Positions 11,237 through 26,539 of a DNA stretch of 64,000 bases are shown here, in pieces. The notes beneath the pieces were generated by a model. That model was not told the DNA's origin. It made no database searches and saw nothing but the letters and a program-made list of their open reading frames with translations. Position 1 is the first letter of the stretch. Each line of letters begins with the position of its first letter. The stretch comes from Macrobrachium rosenbergii (lineage: Eukaryota; Arthropoda; Malacostraca; Decapoda; Palaemonidae). The position numbers and the translations under genes were made by a program. The DNA is taken from positions 78,191,163-78,255,162 of the forward strand of contig NC_089795.1 of NCBI RefSeq assembly GCF_040412425.1, read 5' to 3'.

Positions 11237-12451
11237 AAACTAATAGGTAAAGTTTTTTCTTTACAAAACGCACATACGCGCGTAACGTTTTAACTACCAC
11301 AGGAAAGGCGAATTTGTCTCCTAAATGGCTGCTCAAGCAATCTCCTTCGGCAAAAAGTTCGAGAGGTTGTAAATATTTCAAAGCTGTGGAAAATTATTTA
11401 TTTAATAATGAAGGTATAAAAACCTACTGGTTGCACAGAATATCCTCAAGAAAATATAAAGTATCTAGGTTGAGTACAAAGGATAGCAAAGACGAACTGT
11501 TGAGGGTATGAAAAGGTGTTCGGATAGGGACTTGGGAGTTGGAGATACACTGTCTATAATGATCATCTATAGGTATTCGTGGGGAGAGAAACTGTACAAG
11601 AAAAGACAAGCTCAAAAGAACTACATCGAGGATCAAATTATGTCAAACTCAAACGCACTTTTTTTGGTGCGTAAACTTTTAATAAACAAGAGATTAATAA
11701 CTGCGCTGAGTGAAAATAACTGTTTTTTATACAACAAATGGAAAACGGGCGTAAGCCTTTCCCTCACTATTGTTATATCAATGTTAGTATAACCCAAGGT
11801 CTAAAGAATACCAACATTGACTCTAGTTCCTCCGTTTTCGTTAGCAATTTCAAATATACTCCTCAAGACTTACTCTCGGCAAACAATTTTGCCGTTTTAT
11901 AGGAATATAGTGATACTGTAAAAGAATTCTATTTTCATGAAAGTATCATAGACTTCGATTTAATTCCTCTTCCGTTTCAAATTTCGTACCTTTGAGACGG
12001 ATCATATTATCGAGGTTACATCATCTCTTTTATAATTCACTTGGGCGTTTCTTCCCATTGCCAAATTTGCTGCACTCTATAAAAACAAGAAAACAGTCTT
12101 CATTAACATACAGTAAATTAAAGAGAATCTAAATATTCAAGACAACGATGTCCCCGAATGGTAATCAAGTCTGACATCAAAATTTAACCAAGCCCACATC
12201 TACAGGTAAAGAAATGCATATGTACATAAATATGACAAATCAAAACAACACCTGGCAATATGTCGACTTCTTGTTCAATGCAAAATGCAGGCTTTTCTGG
12301 AGTCGGTATACAAAACTGACACCATTTCAATCACGTAAAACAATGTGGCATTTATACCTACCCCAAACCGAGTCATCTTTATTTCATTAAAAAGTAGTTC
12401 CTCGAGAAAAGGTTAGTTTTCTTCGGAGTTTCAAAGCGATAAAAAAATTAT
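11237..12451. other. No gene recognised
   Basis: Unique sequence with small overlapping open frames (11314-11792) on both strands. None resembles a known domain. A run of GT or AG splice-like strings is present but no coding pattern links them. Confidence 0.35.
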
Positions 12452-12855
12452 AACAAGTAAAAAATGCGCCGAAGTTTCTTCGGCACAATCGAGTTTTCTG
12501 TACAGCCGCCTAAACGTATAATCAAGGACACCGAAAACAGATCTATCTTTCGGTGGTCTCGGTATAACGCTGTATGAGCCGCGGTCCAAGAAACTTTAAC
12601 TACGGCCCGGTGGTGGCCTATCCTATATCGTTGCCAGAAGAACGATTATGGCTAACTTTAACCTTAAATAAAATAAAAACTACTGAGGCCAGAGGGTTGC
12701 AATTTAGTATGTTTGATGATTGGAGGGTGGATGATCAACATACCAATTTACAGACCTCCAGCCTCAGTAGTTTTTAAGATCTGAGGGCGGACAGAAAAAG
12801 TGCGGACAGACAGACAAAGCCGGCACACTAGTTTTCTTTTGCAGAAAACTAAAAA
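12452..12855 (+). repeat. Element C copy 1: structured interspersed repeat
   Basis: This copy is about 404 bases, from AACAAGTAAAAAATGCGCC to GCAGAAAACTAAAA. Hairpins visible by eye are a 5' GCGCCGAAG/CTTCGGC stem with a 3-base loop, CACCGAAA/TTTCGGTG, and a stem of about 40 bp at 12675-12775 closed by AAAAACTACTGAGGC and GCCTCAGTAGTTTTT. A terminal AGTTTTCT/AGAAAACT pair is also present. The 5' AGTTTTCTGTA is also complementary to the 3' end. No coding signal fits it. It could be a non-autonomous transposon or a structured non-coding RNA-derived repeat. Confidence 0.85.
12675..12775 (+). other. Long internal hairpin of element C copy 1
   Basis: Two arms of about 40 bases flank a loop containing GATTGGAGGGTGGATGATC. 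The outermost 15 bases of the arms (AAAAACTACTGAGGC) pair perfectly, and the inner part pairs with a few mismatches. Confidence 0.85.
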
Positions 12856-13922
12856 GTATTCGATGATCGTGTGTTGTGATTAACTGAAATTCGCTTTGAA
12901 AAATAAAAAACCTGAGAGATGTCTTACAAATAGCGAGTACAAAGGAACGTTTCTGTGTACAGAGAAAAAATGACTCGTCTCTTAAGAAGTACCGGATCAC
13001 ACTCGTGCAGCACAAAATTTGATTGACTCGATTAGTTAGCTGTGAAATCATATTCGTACCAACGTTTCCGTGGCTTTTACGAAGTTCCAAAAGCTGGAAC
13101 AATTCCTTTTTTTATTTTTATTTTAAATTAAGCCCCACTCAGTTTATCTCTCTTTCCCGTGCTTATTCCTATCGGGCCTGGGCTAGGCAAGGACATACAG
13201 ATGCCATCCAGTCGGTCTCTAAGCACAAACATCAGTCTTGGTAAAGGTAACTGATAAAGGTATGCTCAAAATGAAGATCTGAATTATATATGATGAACTC
13301 AGTGGCTAAAATCGGACAAAGCAACGGTCGAACTATCAATATTATACTTTTGTAAAGTTTGATACACAAACAGACAAGGCATAAGACTCTTTGGTATACT
13401 AACGCAGTCACAAACCATCAATACGATTACTTGTGAAAACATACGAATCACCACTGTGACCAAGTTACACTGACTGATACAACTGCATACAAATGATTAA
13501 TATTACCAAGGGTAAACCGTGATAAAGCACCATGCAAAGGATAATTATTTTCTGGTAAAAGGAAGCCTAATACAGCAACAGGCAAACAACCAATATAGCC
13601 ACTTTCTGCTACGGAAATTTGGTTAAACATTTGATACTCCTTCAAGAAAAGTTACGTTGAAGAAGCATAACATTCTTTTCCAAACACTGTAAGAAACTCC
13701 CTTCATTGCAAAAAAAAAAAGTATATAGTAACAATAATGCACAAAAATTACAGGTATCATACTTTAACGACTTCCTGTACCATTAATTTTTCCAAGGAAA
13801 ACATAAGCAGGGTGAAGTTTCAAAAGCTTGGTGGTTGAAGGAAACACATCGAACTTAACAATTCGGTGATTTATAGTATTCACAACGTTGCTGCTAGAAC
13901 GCGTAAACACACACACATGTAT
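12856..13922. other. No gene recognised
   Basis: AT-rich sequence with no exon or repeat family seen, apart from a short poly-A at 13710-13720. Confidence 0.35.
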
Positions 13923-13977
13923 ATACATACACATACATATATATATATATATACATTCATACATACATATATATATA

Positions 13978-14049
<72 letters not shown>
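13923..14049. repeat. (TA)n microsatellite with ACATAC interruptions
   Basis: TA tract preceded by CACACACATG and interrupted by ACATTCATACATAC near 13952. The last ~65 bases are pure TA. Confidence 0.97.
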
Positions 14050-14051
<2 letters not shown>

Positions 14052-14115
14052 GCGTAATGTATATATAGGTCAACTGACAAACAGTAAACATGCCATTTGA
14101 TTACCAAACGTCAGG

Positions 14116-14143
14116 CTTCATGGGACAATCCTGTCCCATGAAG
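14116..14143. other. Perfect 12-bp hairpin
   Basis: CTTCATGGGACA and its exact reverse complement are separated by ATCC. It lies in unique sequence just after a TA microsatellite. Confidence 0.8.
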
Positions 14144-14445
14144 AACAATGAGAGGACTGACCATAAGCCAATTGTATTAGGATCCTCTGTCATTTGCAAG
14201 GGACCCTGAGCCCTGGTCGATCTGGTCATGAATCCACTCATCCGCTGATCCATTCATCAGCGATAACGACTAATCATCCGTCTTGCAGGACGCTGCTGAA
14301 TAAACAAAAGTTGGAATTGGAACGAGAAAAGCTAATCAGGGCAGTCCTTTTCGACCTACCAAGTGAAAATGTCATGAGGCAATAATACAAATTATTTTGA
14401 TTTTCATATTGGGTGTAGAGTATAGAAGTTGATTGAATGACAAGC

Positions 14446-14448
<3 letters not shown>

Positions 14449-14509
<61 letters not shown>
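14449..14509. repeat. (TC)n microsatellite
   Basis: Uninterrupted TC repeat of about 60 bases. It is one of only two CT-on-plus tracts in the window. Confidence 0.97.
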
Positions 14510-16506
<1,997 letters not shown>

Positions 16507-16710
16507 CAGTTAAAAAGATTTTCGTACACTCTACGGGCAAACAAGACGCCAAAATCTTCAGGAAGTACATTTTATCGGCTGCGAAAATGTTGATACGTTG
16601 TCTAATTTCTAAGTATGAATATCGCGGGAACAGTATTACACATTATTTGTTTAATTAACAAGACTTGAATAAAACTTTAAAGAATGAATACTGCACTTAA
16701 AGACTGGAAT

Positions 16711-16987
16711 TGGAATATCAAAATTAGGCCAAAGGTCAAGCACTATGACCTATTAAGTCATTAAGCGCTGAAACGGAAATGGACAACAAAAAGGTTTGAA
16801 AGGTGTAATAGGAGGAGAACCTCGCAGTTGCACTATAAGTAAGATGGAAGAAAGAAAAAATGAACGGAGGTACAGTGAAAAGAACGAAAGAGATTGCAGT
16901 TGAGGCCGAAGGGACGCTGCAAAGAACATTAAGTAATACCTACAATGCACCGCGTGAGGTGCACTGTCGGCACTACCTTCTACGGGG
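16711..16987 (+). repeat. Element A copy 2
   Basis: Runs from TTAGGCCAAAGGTCAAGCAC through GGTTTGAAAGGTGTAATAGG and GAGGCCGAAGGGACGCTGC to GTGCACTGTCGGCACTACC. A second, more diverged head (GAATTTAGGCTTGAAGCCG) follows at 17019-17055, so a truncated copy may be adjoined. Confidence 0.75.
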
Positions 16988-17164
16988 CACTTAAAGATTG
17001 AATGGCCTGAATTATGAATTTAGGCTTGAAGCCGAACACTGGGTTGCACTCGAGAGTTTCATGAAATATCTTAGCAATCAAACGGTGTAATCATATCGTC
17101 AAAACATCTGTATATGCAAAAAATTAATTATTTCAAGGGGCTAACTTCATTATTCCTTTATACG

Positions 17165-17335
17165 GTAAATGATTGCAACATCAGAAACCGTGTGTATGTA
17201 AATCATGTAAAATATATTTATCTATCCAATATGTATCAATATACACACGGGTAAATGATACGTGAACATCAGAAACCGTGTGTATGTAAATCATACGTAA
17301 AATATATTTATCTATCCAATATGTATCTGTATATG
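17165..17335 (+). repeat. 85-bp tandem duplication
   Basis: Two nearly identical units begin GGTAAATGAT, at 17165-17249 and 17250-17335. Both contain CATCAGAAACCGTGTGTATG and ATTTATCTATCCAATATG. The array runs straight into a TA microsatellite, suggesting slippage or microsatellite-primed duplication. Confidence 0.85.
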
Positions 17336-17850
<515 letters not shown>

Positions 17851-17853
17851 ATA

Positions 17854-17856
<3 letters not shown>

Positions 17857-17932
<76 letters not shown>
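17857..17932. repeat. (TA)n microsatellite
   Basis: Uninterrupted TA of about 75 bases. Confidence 0.97.
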
Positions 17933-17936
<4 letters not shown>

Positions 17937-18749
17937 GTAAGTCTTACCATACATTCGGTTACAATGTTTCAGCTGTACGTAAATCTGAATGCTCATATTA
18001 AGAGTTTTAGGAAAAATTTCCCCTGGTAGACACACACACATATATATAAATGGCTTCCGACAGGTAGCGTTCTGTTCATACCCCTACTTTTTAATTCGTT
18101 TATCATGATATGAATTCGAGAAGCAATCGAGTTTGCAACTAAGTAGAAAATTCTTGCAAACTTCTTTAGGTACTACTGAAGATTTTTAAATTAAAAATAT
18201 CGGAAAGAATAGCGCCGAAGTCAATTAAAAACAAAAGACTCTTTGGATGATCTTGAACTCAGTATCATGGCTGGGTGCTGACCGAATGGTTGCGAGAAAG
18301 GAATGGCCTCAGAGTTTATTTGCAGATTACGGATGAAGCGGCAACCAGAAAGATCCCGGACACCTTTTCCACGACTTTCACATCTTCAACTGATGGAAGA
18401 ATTCAGGGGAACGCAATTAATTGCCAAATGACGCCTCATATAGGACGAGAAAAATAGTCTACTAAAGGTCAATATTCTTTCATGAGACACCCATTGTCCG
18501 TCGTCATACTTCAGAAGAATCGTCTGGTGCGTCAGACAGAGACTCGCTGCAAACACGTGTGATATCTTTCCAAAACCAAAGGCTTTGACAGGCACAGGCT
18601 TTCTACTGTCAAGTTGACAGAATAGATGTGCAGCTCTGATATCCACGGATATCAGCAAAGAATAGCCCGGGTCATACCTGTCTTCAATTGCGGCTGGCGC
18701 AAAAGCGGGTTACACCACTGCAAATGAAAGAAAACTGTAAAACTCTTTG

Positions 18750-18752
<3 letters not shown>
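17933..18752. other. No gene recognised
   Basis: Unique sequence of mixed composition. Overlapping open frames occur on both strands at 18275-18658 (60 and 90 codons). Neither has a recognisable domain. Confidence 0.35.

Positions 18753-18753
<1 letters not shown>

Positions 18754-18819
<66 letters not shown>
18754..18819. repeat. (AG)n microsatellite
   Basis: Uninterrupted AG of about 65 bases on the plus strand. Confidence 0.97.
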
Positions 18820-18821
<2 letters not shown>

Positions 18822-20439
18822 TGCTTCAGCCTTCAATAGAGTACACCAAGAAGTTGTTAAGTTATAAACATCCTGTAAGGAGAGCAGGACTCCCTTCTGA
18901 TAAGGAAGTCCCCTTTGCTTACTTTTTAGTTTTTATGCTGAAAAATAAAACTTTAAAGATAAGAGCCTGTTTATACAAAATATGGCTGCCTACTGAACGA
19001 GAGTTTCTGCAACCTAGAGCTAACATCAACATCAAAGCCTTGGAAGTTTACATACGGTACCTTTCTCTACTTGTGGCTCATTTCAATTGCTTTTATTGAC
19101 GGGGTGGGACACTGGGCTACATTACAGTTCTTTGAACATTAGAGTTATTTACTGCTAAAGAACATTTACCTAGTAAATGAAAAATCAGTTACTTCGGCAA
19201 GAAAAAAAAATACGGTGCCAAATAACTGGAAAGCTTCATGATCCCTGTATTAATACTATGCAAAGCTAATTATCAAGGTACAACGTTGTACTACTGAAAT
19301 AACCGTAAATTTATTTAAAATACTGAAATATCAAAATAAATATATGATGATCACATGTAGGAATACGGTTAAAAATTGTGAAAAGGAAAAGCGGAGAAGA
19401 TCTTTTTTCACTACGTCCAGGCATACGATTTTATAAAGAAACCTTAAAGCTATAAAGACGTAGTGGAAAATGCACAGGGTAACACCCAATCAACTAACAG
19501 AAGGTTCAATTTAAACAAAACAGCCATTAAGTCATCTATCCCAAATACATTCCAAAGAAAGCTATGTCTATTATTCTTTCACTCAACTGTCTGGGATCTC
19601 TATATAAATATCCCAACAAAACCCCGAAATAAAACGCTACTCTCAGCAGTTCCTAAGCGACCTGACTTCATTATAAGTCTTCCGGGAGGATCAGGAGATC
19701 CAGAAAGCACGAGGTAAACATCAAAGACCCGTATATGCAAGTTATTCTCTCGCCTCTCCATCCGTGAAATGAAATCATTAGGATCAAGATGGAAAGATAA
19801 CAAGTAGAACTTGAGTGCCAATCGCGCAGGAAATTGACTTGTGACAAAATACGTCCGTCACCGTTTCTGAAATTTAATTACAAATTACAATTAGAATATA
19901 GAAAATACAGTGTCATTCATAATTTTTTCTAATGATATTGAAAATGTTTTTTCTACTCCGATTTAATTTCTTACTGTTCTTTAAGAACAATATTTCCACG
20001 ATTCCCTTTAAACTCGCAAAGCAGACGAATAGTTATATACAAGAATAAGACAGTTTATATGATTTTTTTTATAAAGCAAACGTTTTATTACTAAGGATTA
20101 ATTTAATTAAAAAATCAAGGCTGAATACTTTCCAGTAAGTTTAATGTTGATGAGCATCACAATCGCAGAGATGTTTATTATCCAGACATTATAACCAAAT
20201 TTTGTTTCCCTATTAAAAATGACTAAATTAAAGAAAGGATAATAAAAACGTTTTAAAATGAGGGCAAGAGAGGTGTCTTTTGTTGTCTTGAGAAATGGAA
20301 AGAAATAACAGATATGTTAAAATTAAGATGGAATGTGCGGGTGGTTTTATTGCACTGTTCAAATATGATTTTAGTCATCTGCATTCACTTGTTTTTTGCA
20401 TGAAGGTTTTCATAGTTATTCATAAACGAAATTTGATCC
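18820..20439. other. No gene recognised
   Basis: AT-rich unique sequence. The short open frames at 18821-19099 and 19463-19717 show no family resemblance. Confidence 0.35.

Positions 20440-20507
<68 letters not shown>
20440..20507. repeat. (TTA)n microsatellite
   Basis: About 22 uninterrupted TTA/ATT units. Confidence 0.97.
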
Positions 20508-20508
<1 letters not shown>

Positions 20509-20692
20509 GCCAAATCAAAGTCCTTCAAAAGAAGGCATCGTGCTTATCCCATATAAAAATGGGAAAAAAGCACGTTAAAACGAAGAAGATAGAAGATGAA
20601 AGCTATTCATATAGAACAAGCCCACCATATTACAAAGAATATGCTGTTCATTCGGAAGAAGTAACATTAAAGGGAAATACAATAAGATGAGA

Positions 20693-21155
20693 TCAGTTAT
20701 CAGAGAAACAGATAATTGAACAAATAAATAAATAATAAATAATTATTAAAATACAAGGAAAATTGTATGAGGGCAGTAATGCACTGCATCTTCGCTTGAA
20801 CTTCCGAAGTTTATTAAGGTAGTAATGCAATGCATCTTCGCTTGAACTTCCGAAGCTCCAACTGCACGACATCCTCTGGGAGGCTGTTCCACAGACCAAC
20901 AGTGTGAGGAATAAAGGAACTCTGAAACTGAGAAGTTCGACAGCGAGACACATTTACTGCATATTGGTGCTGCTGCTCACCGAATCTGGTTGCTCTCGGC
21001 AGGAAAAGGGGATCAGGGATTAATTGTGAAAGTGAAAGATCTCTGTTAAAATACAACTTATGAAAAATTGCCAAACAAGAGAAAATCCGTCGGTGGTCCA
21101 AGTCATAACTGCTATTATTATGAAACAGAAACTTAACCACCACGAACCACTCGAC
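20693..21155 (-). mobile_element. C-terminal remnant of a non-LTR retrotransposon, 3' end partly duplicated
   Basis: The minus strand from about 21155 to 20814 is open. It encodes a segment typical of the extreme C terminus of LINE reverse transcriptases: RRIFSCLAIFHKLYF, then PLFLPRATRF, then VSRCRTSQFQSSF, IPHTVGLWNSLPEDVV and LRKFKRRCIALLP. The RT catalytic part is missing, so the copy is 5'-truncated. The last ~35 bases of coding sequence recur about 53 bases downstream (20767-20802 against 20820-20855), where LRKFKRRCSALLPSYNF continues to a stop at 20693. It is either a short tandem duplication or two overlapping insertions. The assignment rests on the RCRTSQF and LWNSLP motifs recognised by eye. 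Confidence 0.75.
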
Positions 21156-21805
21156 CTAAAAGAGGTAAATCTTGCACAGGTATCAAAAGATGAGTTTTAC
21201 AATTTTGATGGCTTGCGAGAAAATTTTTGCATATCTTAAGCACCCCACTTTGCACTTATTTTTATACTATTTAATAATTAAAGCAGGCTAATCCAAACAA
21301 TTTCTCACTGATAAAATTAAACACTTGATCGCAAAGGTTTATAAAAATGCATTTTGCTCTTTCCATTGTAAAACGTTCATCGGACATGAGTAGAAATTCC
21401 GTCGACTGGTGTTCTCAATCACTGAAGAACAATAGACAACTAAGCGCAGCCTATATACAGTAAAATTATAAGACACACATATAAATACATAAATGTGTAC
21501 AATTACCTAACTAGGAAAAGAACCCGGGCTCGAGCCCTGGGCAAGACCAGAACTATGTGGGAACCACCATTTCATATATACAAAAGTAGCCCGCCACAGA
21601 TTCAGCTTTCACTCCCAGTCTTTTCAATCACGGGCAATGTACAGTCGGTATCACAACTTTTTCTCCTGGCAAACTCAATCCTTAGTCTATAATACCCTAA
21701 CTAACACACTTATACTTGTGCAACCATCCCAAGAGTCTTCCTGATATGACAAGCACTATTTCTACCTAGCTATATGCTCAGTTCGGCTGTTCTAAGACAA
21801 TCATC

Positions 21806-21809
<4 letters not shown>
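21156..21809. other. No gene recognised
   Basis: Unique AT-rich sequence. GGCTCGAGCCCTGG near 21530 resembles a tRNA box B, but no partner box A is seen. Confidence 0.35.
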
Positions 21810-21881
<72 letters not shown>

Positions 21882-21882
21882 T

Positions 21883-21944
<62 letters not shown>

Positions 21945-21960
21945 ATGTATGTTTATATAT
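21810..21960. repeat. Compound (TA)n-(CA)n-(TA)n microsatellite
   Basis: About 65 bases of TA, a CACACACTACACACACACAC bridge, about 35 bases of TA, then TATG-rich decay. Confidence 0.97.
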
Positions 21961-22283
21961 GATATATCTGTGTCTGTGTGAACAACGAAACGCCCTGTCT
22001 ACCTGGATGAACATCAAACCCTTTATACAATCTGAAATAAAAAATAGGATAGGCACTGCTGATAATGAAATCGAATTACATTTCGAGTCACTGAACATGT
22101 CTAGATTAAACGCCTGTATTAAATCACATTATGCTAAAGGCCTCATCATGAATCTATAATAAATTTCATCAACGACTTTGCTGGGAAATGTCAGGGCCTT
22201 TGGAATAAAACAAAGGCCAATGAAACACGGACGATTGCACACGCCCGTATCCGACATCAGACGAAAGATGAAACCAGTATAAA
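21961..22283. other. Short unexplained open frame, otherwise nothing recognised
   Basis: A plus-strand frame at 21959-22159 has balanced amino acid composition (contains [20 protein letters not shown]) and is not microsatellite-derived except at its first few residues. I do not recognise it. It may be chance or a relic. Confidence 0.2.
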
Positions 22284-22669
22284 AACAAGTGAAAAATGCG
22301 CAGAAGTTTCTTCGGCGCAATCCAGTTTTCTGTACATCGTATAATCAGGGCCACCGAATACAGATCTAACTTTCGGTGGTCTCGGTATAATGCTGTATGA
22401 GCCGTAGCCCATGAAACTTTAACCACGGGCCGGTAGTGGTCTATCCTATATCGCTGCCAGAAGAACGATTATGGCTAACTTCAACCTAAATAAAAACTGC
22501 TGAGGATAGAGGGCTGCGATTTGCTATGTTTGATGACTGGAGGGTGGATGATCAACATACCAATTTGCAATCCTCTAGCCTCGGTAGTTTTTAGGATCTG
22601 AGGGCGTACAGAAAAGTGCGGACGGACAGACAAAGTCGGCACATTAGTTTTCTTTTCAGAAAACTAAAA
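22284..22669 (+). repeat. Element C copy 2
   Basis: This copy is about 386 bases, collinear with the copies at 12452 and 42032. The 5' hairpin is GCGCAGAAG/CTTCGGCGC, with one mismatch. The long internal stem spans about 22494-22593. The copy ends TTTTCAGAAAACTAAAAG. Confidence 0.85.
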
Positions 22670-23179
22670 GGGACCGAGACCACAAACCTCTGCCAAGGCT
22701 GAACAATCCATCTTCTATATGGTTCCTTCTCCTGAAAGCAATGTTCCTATCTCTCCCAAAATCTTATAATTTATGGCTAGTAATGAGTATCACCTATAGT
22801 AAATGTTTTTTTTTAATAGAAATCCACGTAATTGTTTTGGGAATCTTGTTTAACAATCAGACAGATAACAATAAAAATACAAACAAAACAATAACATTTC
22901 CTCAATTCTTAACTGGTCTGTCACTTTCAGTATGAAATTGACTTCACGCTGCACATCGGCATCGTAATAGGATTGTGAATGTCAAGTATGATATCTCTAT
23001 CTCGTATAGTTCAAAAGTCATAGTCAAGGTTAAATTACTATTTGACACCATGATCTCAATCTGCACACTGACATATACTGCAGAACTTACAGCCAAGGAA
23101 ATTCCTATTTCACCTCTGACTTTTCAGTATGACCTTGACATCACTATGCAAAACTTCATCATAGTTTAGTATGCCAAAT
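22670..23179. other. No gene recognised
   Basis: Unique AT-rich sequence with two 64-codon plus-strand open frames that lack recognisable domains. Confidence 0.35.
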
Positions 23180-23373
23180 ATTAAGCCAAAAAAATTATTT
23201 AATGTGGAAATCACTATACCTTGGGAATAACTTATACCCAGGGATAATAGGTAAGTGCCTCTACACCAAAACCAAAGGCCCAGGTTCGAATCCTGGACAG
23301 GTAGACGCACTTGACAATTATATTTCTCCTTGGATGTAAGTGTCCACGTGTGTATGTATGTATGTATGTATAT
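23180..23373 (+). mobile_element. tRNA-derived SINE-like sequence with TATG tail
   Basis: GGTTCGAATCCTGG (about 23283-23296) is a strong Pol III box B. The upstream AGGTAAGTGCC is only a weak box A candidate, and no cloverleaf can be drawn, so it is not a functional tRNA. The element ends in a (TATG)n tail at 23352-23370. The arrangement resembles the pair at 37060 and 37371. Confidence 0.45.
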
Positions 23374-24488
23374 TGTTATAACTGAAGGCCTTCTGCCACA
23401 TTGGTCCCTTTGTTCTCCCTGAAGGGGTCCAAGGAAATTTAACTTATTCCTGCCACAAGGGGACGCTTGGCAGGAGATTTTGAATTTACCCAAGCTGTGG
23501 TGCCCTGCTCCAAGTCTCACCACTCATACCCATCCTAGAACAGACTACTCCCCTGGGGTCTTTCATTTTTAGACGTCTCTGCAAGACACTAGTGCTATTT
23601 GGCACCCCCCACAAGCTGGGGACAAAGATGCCAAACTAGGCCTAAAAGCACGAGGATCCAGAGTCGATGACTAACGGGGCATTCCTTCACAATAAATTCT
23701 CCAGCCCCCCCTTGAAGGACCTGGGGAGATGGTTGAAGGAGCGGTCGTCCTTCTTCCTTTTCTGACTTCCCGTTGCTAAGTAACCCTAGGAGAGCTGTTA
23801 ATCAGCTCAGTGGTCTGGTAAAACTAAGGTATACTTTTCCAACCGTGCCGGGTGTGCCAGCAGTTGCTCCGTCCGGTTGATCACTTAGTGTCCCCTCTCT
23901 AAAAGATGAGCTACAGTTGTCCTATAAAGGTAGGTGTCTGTATGAAGACCTCAACTCCTATCCTTCACCTGCCCTTGAGCCTTTCCTTGAGAACATCCTA
24001 CTCTGCCTCCTATCCTGTGAACATTCATTACACCTAATCCTTTTCTTGTAACCGCTTGTTGATTACCATTCGATAGTGTCACATTTAAGCCGTGCCTATG
24101 ATTGCCACCATTTTGTTTATGTAATTAGTGATTAGATATTGAAGATGCGACTTCACCGCGTCGTAACCTTACATAAATAACCGTGTGGCTTACTTGAATG
24201 ATTAAGTGAATTAGTGGTGTCGTGCACGCTAGCTCTTTATTAATTCTCGACATTTCCGTTGCAGGATACGAGCATAAATTAGCTGGACTCCACACGGGCC
24301 CTTCCAATCTCCAAGCAGGCCCTTATGGACCCCGATCATACCCACTTCATTGTTATATCCCGTTGTGGTTACTTTGTACATCATTTGTTATAACTCCATT
24401 CAATTATTCCCGTAAATACACTCAATTTCTGGCAAACTAATTGTCTCACTGCTAGAATTAACTAATTAGATGACCCGCAATCGTAACA
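23374..24488 (+). mobile_element. Candidate solo LTR (about 1.1 kb)
   Basis: The block starts TGTTATAAC and ends GTAACA, giving TG...CA termini and a 5-bp TGTTA/TAACA inverted repeat typical of LTRs. It has a TATA-like CCTATAAAGG at 23921-23930 and clearly different composition from its neighbours. No gag or pol frames are present, which fits a solo LTR. No target-site duplication is evident (TATAT before, ATACA after), and the left end lies in a TATG microsatellite that may have erased it. An element B fragment lies within it. Confidence 0.35.
23769..23835 (+). repeat. Element B 3' fragment with internal deletion
   Basis: CCCGTTGCTAAGTAACC is joined directly to CTAGGAGAGCTGTTAATCAG and then GGTCTGGTAAAACTAAGG. 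Compared with the copy at 8916-9142, about 46 bases between these blocks are missing. Confidence 0.7.
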
Positions 24489-25195
24489 ATACACACACAC
24501 ACACATATATATAAAATGTTTGAATTTCCATTTTCATAAAACAACTGTATATTAGCATTAGTAAAATCTACTAATTTGTTGCCTTTGGTTGACTCACATT
24601 CTAAATAGTTTAATAAATTATAGAATATTGGCCCAATTGTTACAAAGGCACTATTTTAATTATACGAAAAGGAACAAACGGATCAGCAGGCAAAACCAAC
24701 TCCTCATCACAAAATGATGCTGAAATATAAATAACTAATAGACAAAGGAACGAAAATATCGTTTAATTAACGTCCCTATGCTTTAATGACAAAACATTTC
24801 GCCTCATTAACTGAATTTGATTTTCTATATTACAAATCCATACTGAAACGTACTTTACATACATGCAATTAACCTGATATGCCACAACTAATGGAAAAAT
24901 TGTCAGTAGAATGAAAGAGAAATTTAAAAAAATATTTTGATCCTGCCGAAATCTCCTTTCATACAAATCCATATAAATGTTACACTTCAACAAGCAAGTT
25001 TTTAATGTAACAAATCCCCAACTCGAATACCTTCCTCTAGCTTTCCCCTTCTGGGAAACTCATGGAAAACCTTCTCTCCTTTTCCTCTTTCAAAACCCTC
25101 AATGCGTGCCCGGGAAAATCGGATTATACACACGACTAAGGCCTGGCTTATGAAGCCCCATAAGCCGAGAGAGATAAGTTTCTAAATTAATATGA

Positions 25196-25197
<2 letters not shown>
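24489..25197. other. No gene recognised
   Basis: AT-rich sequence opening with a short (CA)n-(TA)n run. Nothing else is recognisable. Confidence 0.35.
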
Positions 25198-25246
<49 letters not shown>

Positions 25247-25253
25247 CTTATAT

Positions 25254-25319
<66 letters not shown>
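25198..25319. repeat. (TA)n microsatellite
   Basis: TA tract with short GTA and CTTA interruptions and an AATA slip near 25264. Confidence 0.97.
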
Positions 25320-25323
<4 letters not shown>

Positions 25324-25461
25324 CAGAAATATTAAAATGACGTTGAGTTAGTTTCTCTTAATCCAGATGGAAAGATACGCATATCTAGAAAACCCTGACA
25401 AACGGAGGGCTTAACTCTTTCCCCCACACCCTATATAGAGAGGGGATGTATGGTAATTACA

Positions 25462-26300
<839 letters not shown>

Positions 26301-26539
26301 ATACCTACTGAATACTTTATGAAGGTAAAGTTGCGTTATAGAGCGGCGGATTTCATAGTTTTTAACTGACCAGGAAATGCGATGGTTACATGTCCACTGA
26401 ACCGTATGTGTGTCAATTTGGATTTACGATGATCGAAATGAACCATGCTATATCAGAGGAGTGCTGACGATTCTTGCTGGAAATTGGCTGCTATTAAAAT
26501 CTTTATGCTAAGTTTTGCTTAAAATCCAAACGGGCAACT

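Noticed and set aside
12764..13102. 112-codon minus-strand ORF at the end of element C, with a similar ORF end at 42322
   Set aside because: The shared part is the repeated element read in the antisense direction. The remainder differs.
20295..20690. 131-codon plus-strand gene across the TTA tract
   Set aside because: Its centre is a poly-Ile translation of the microsatellite and the flanks have no domain.
23260..23310. Functional tRNA gene
   Set aside because: A good box B is present but no credible box A or cloverleaf.
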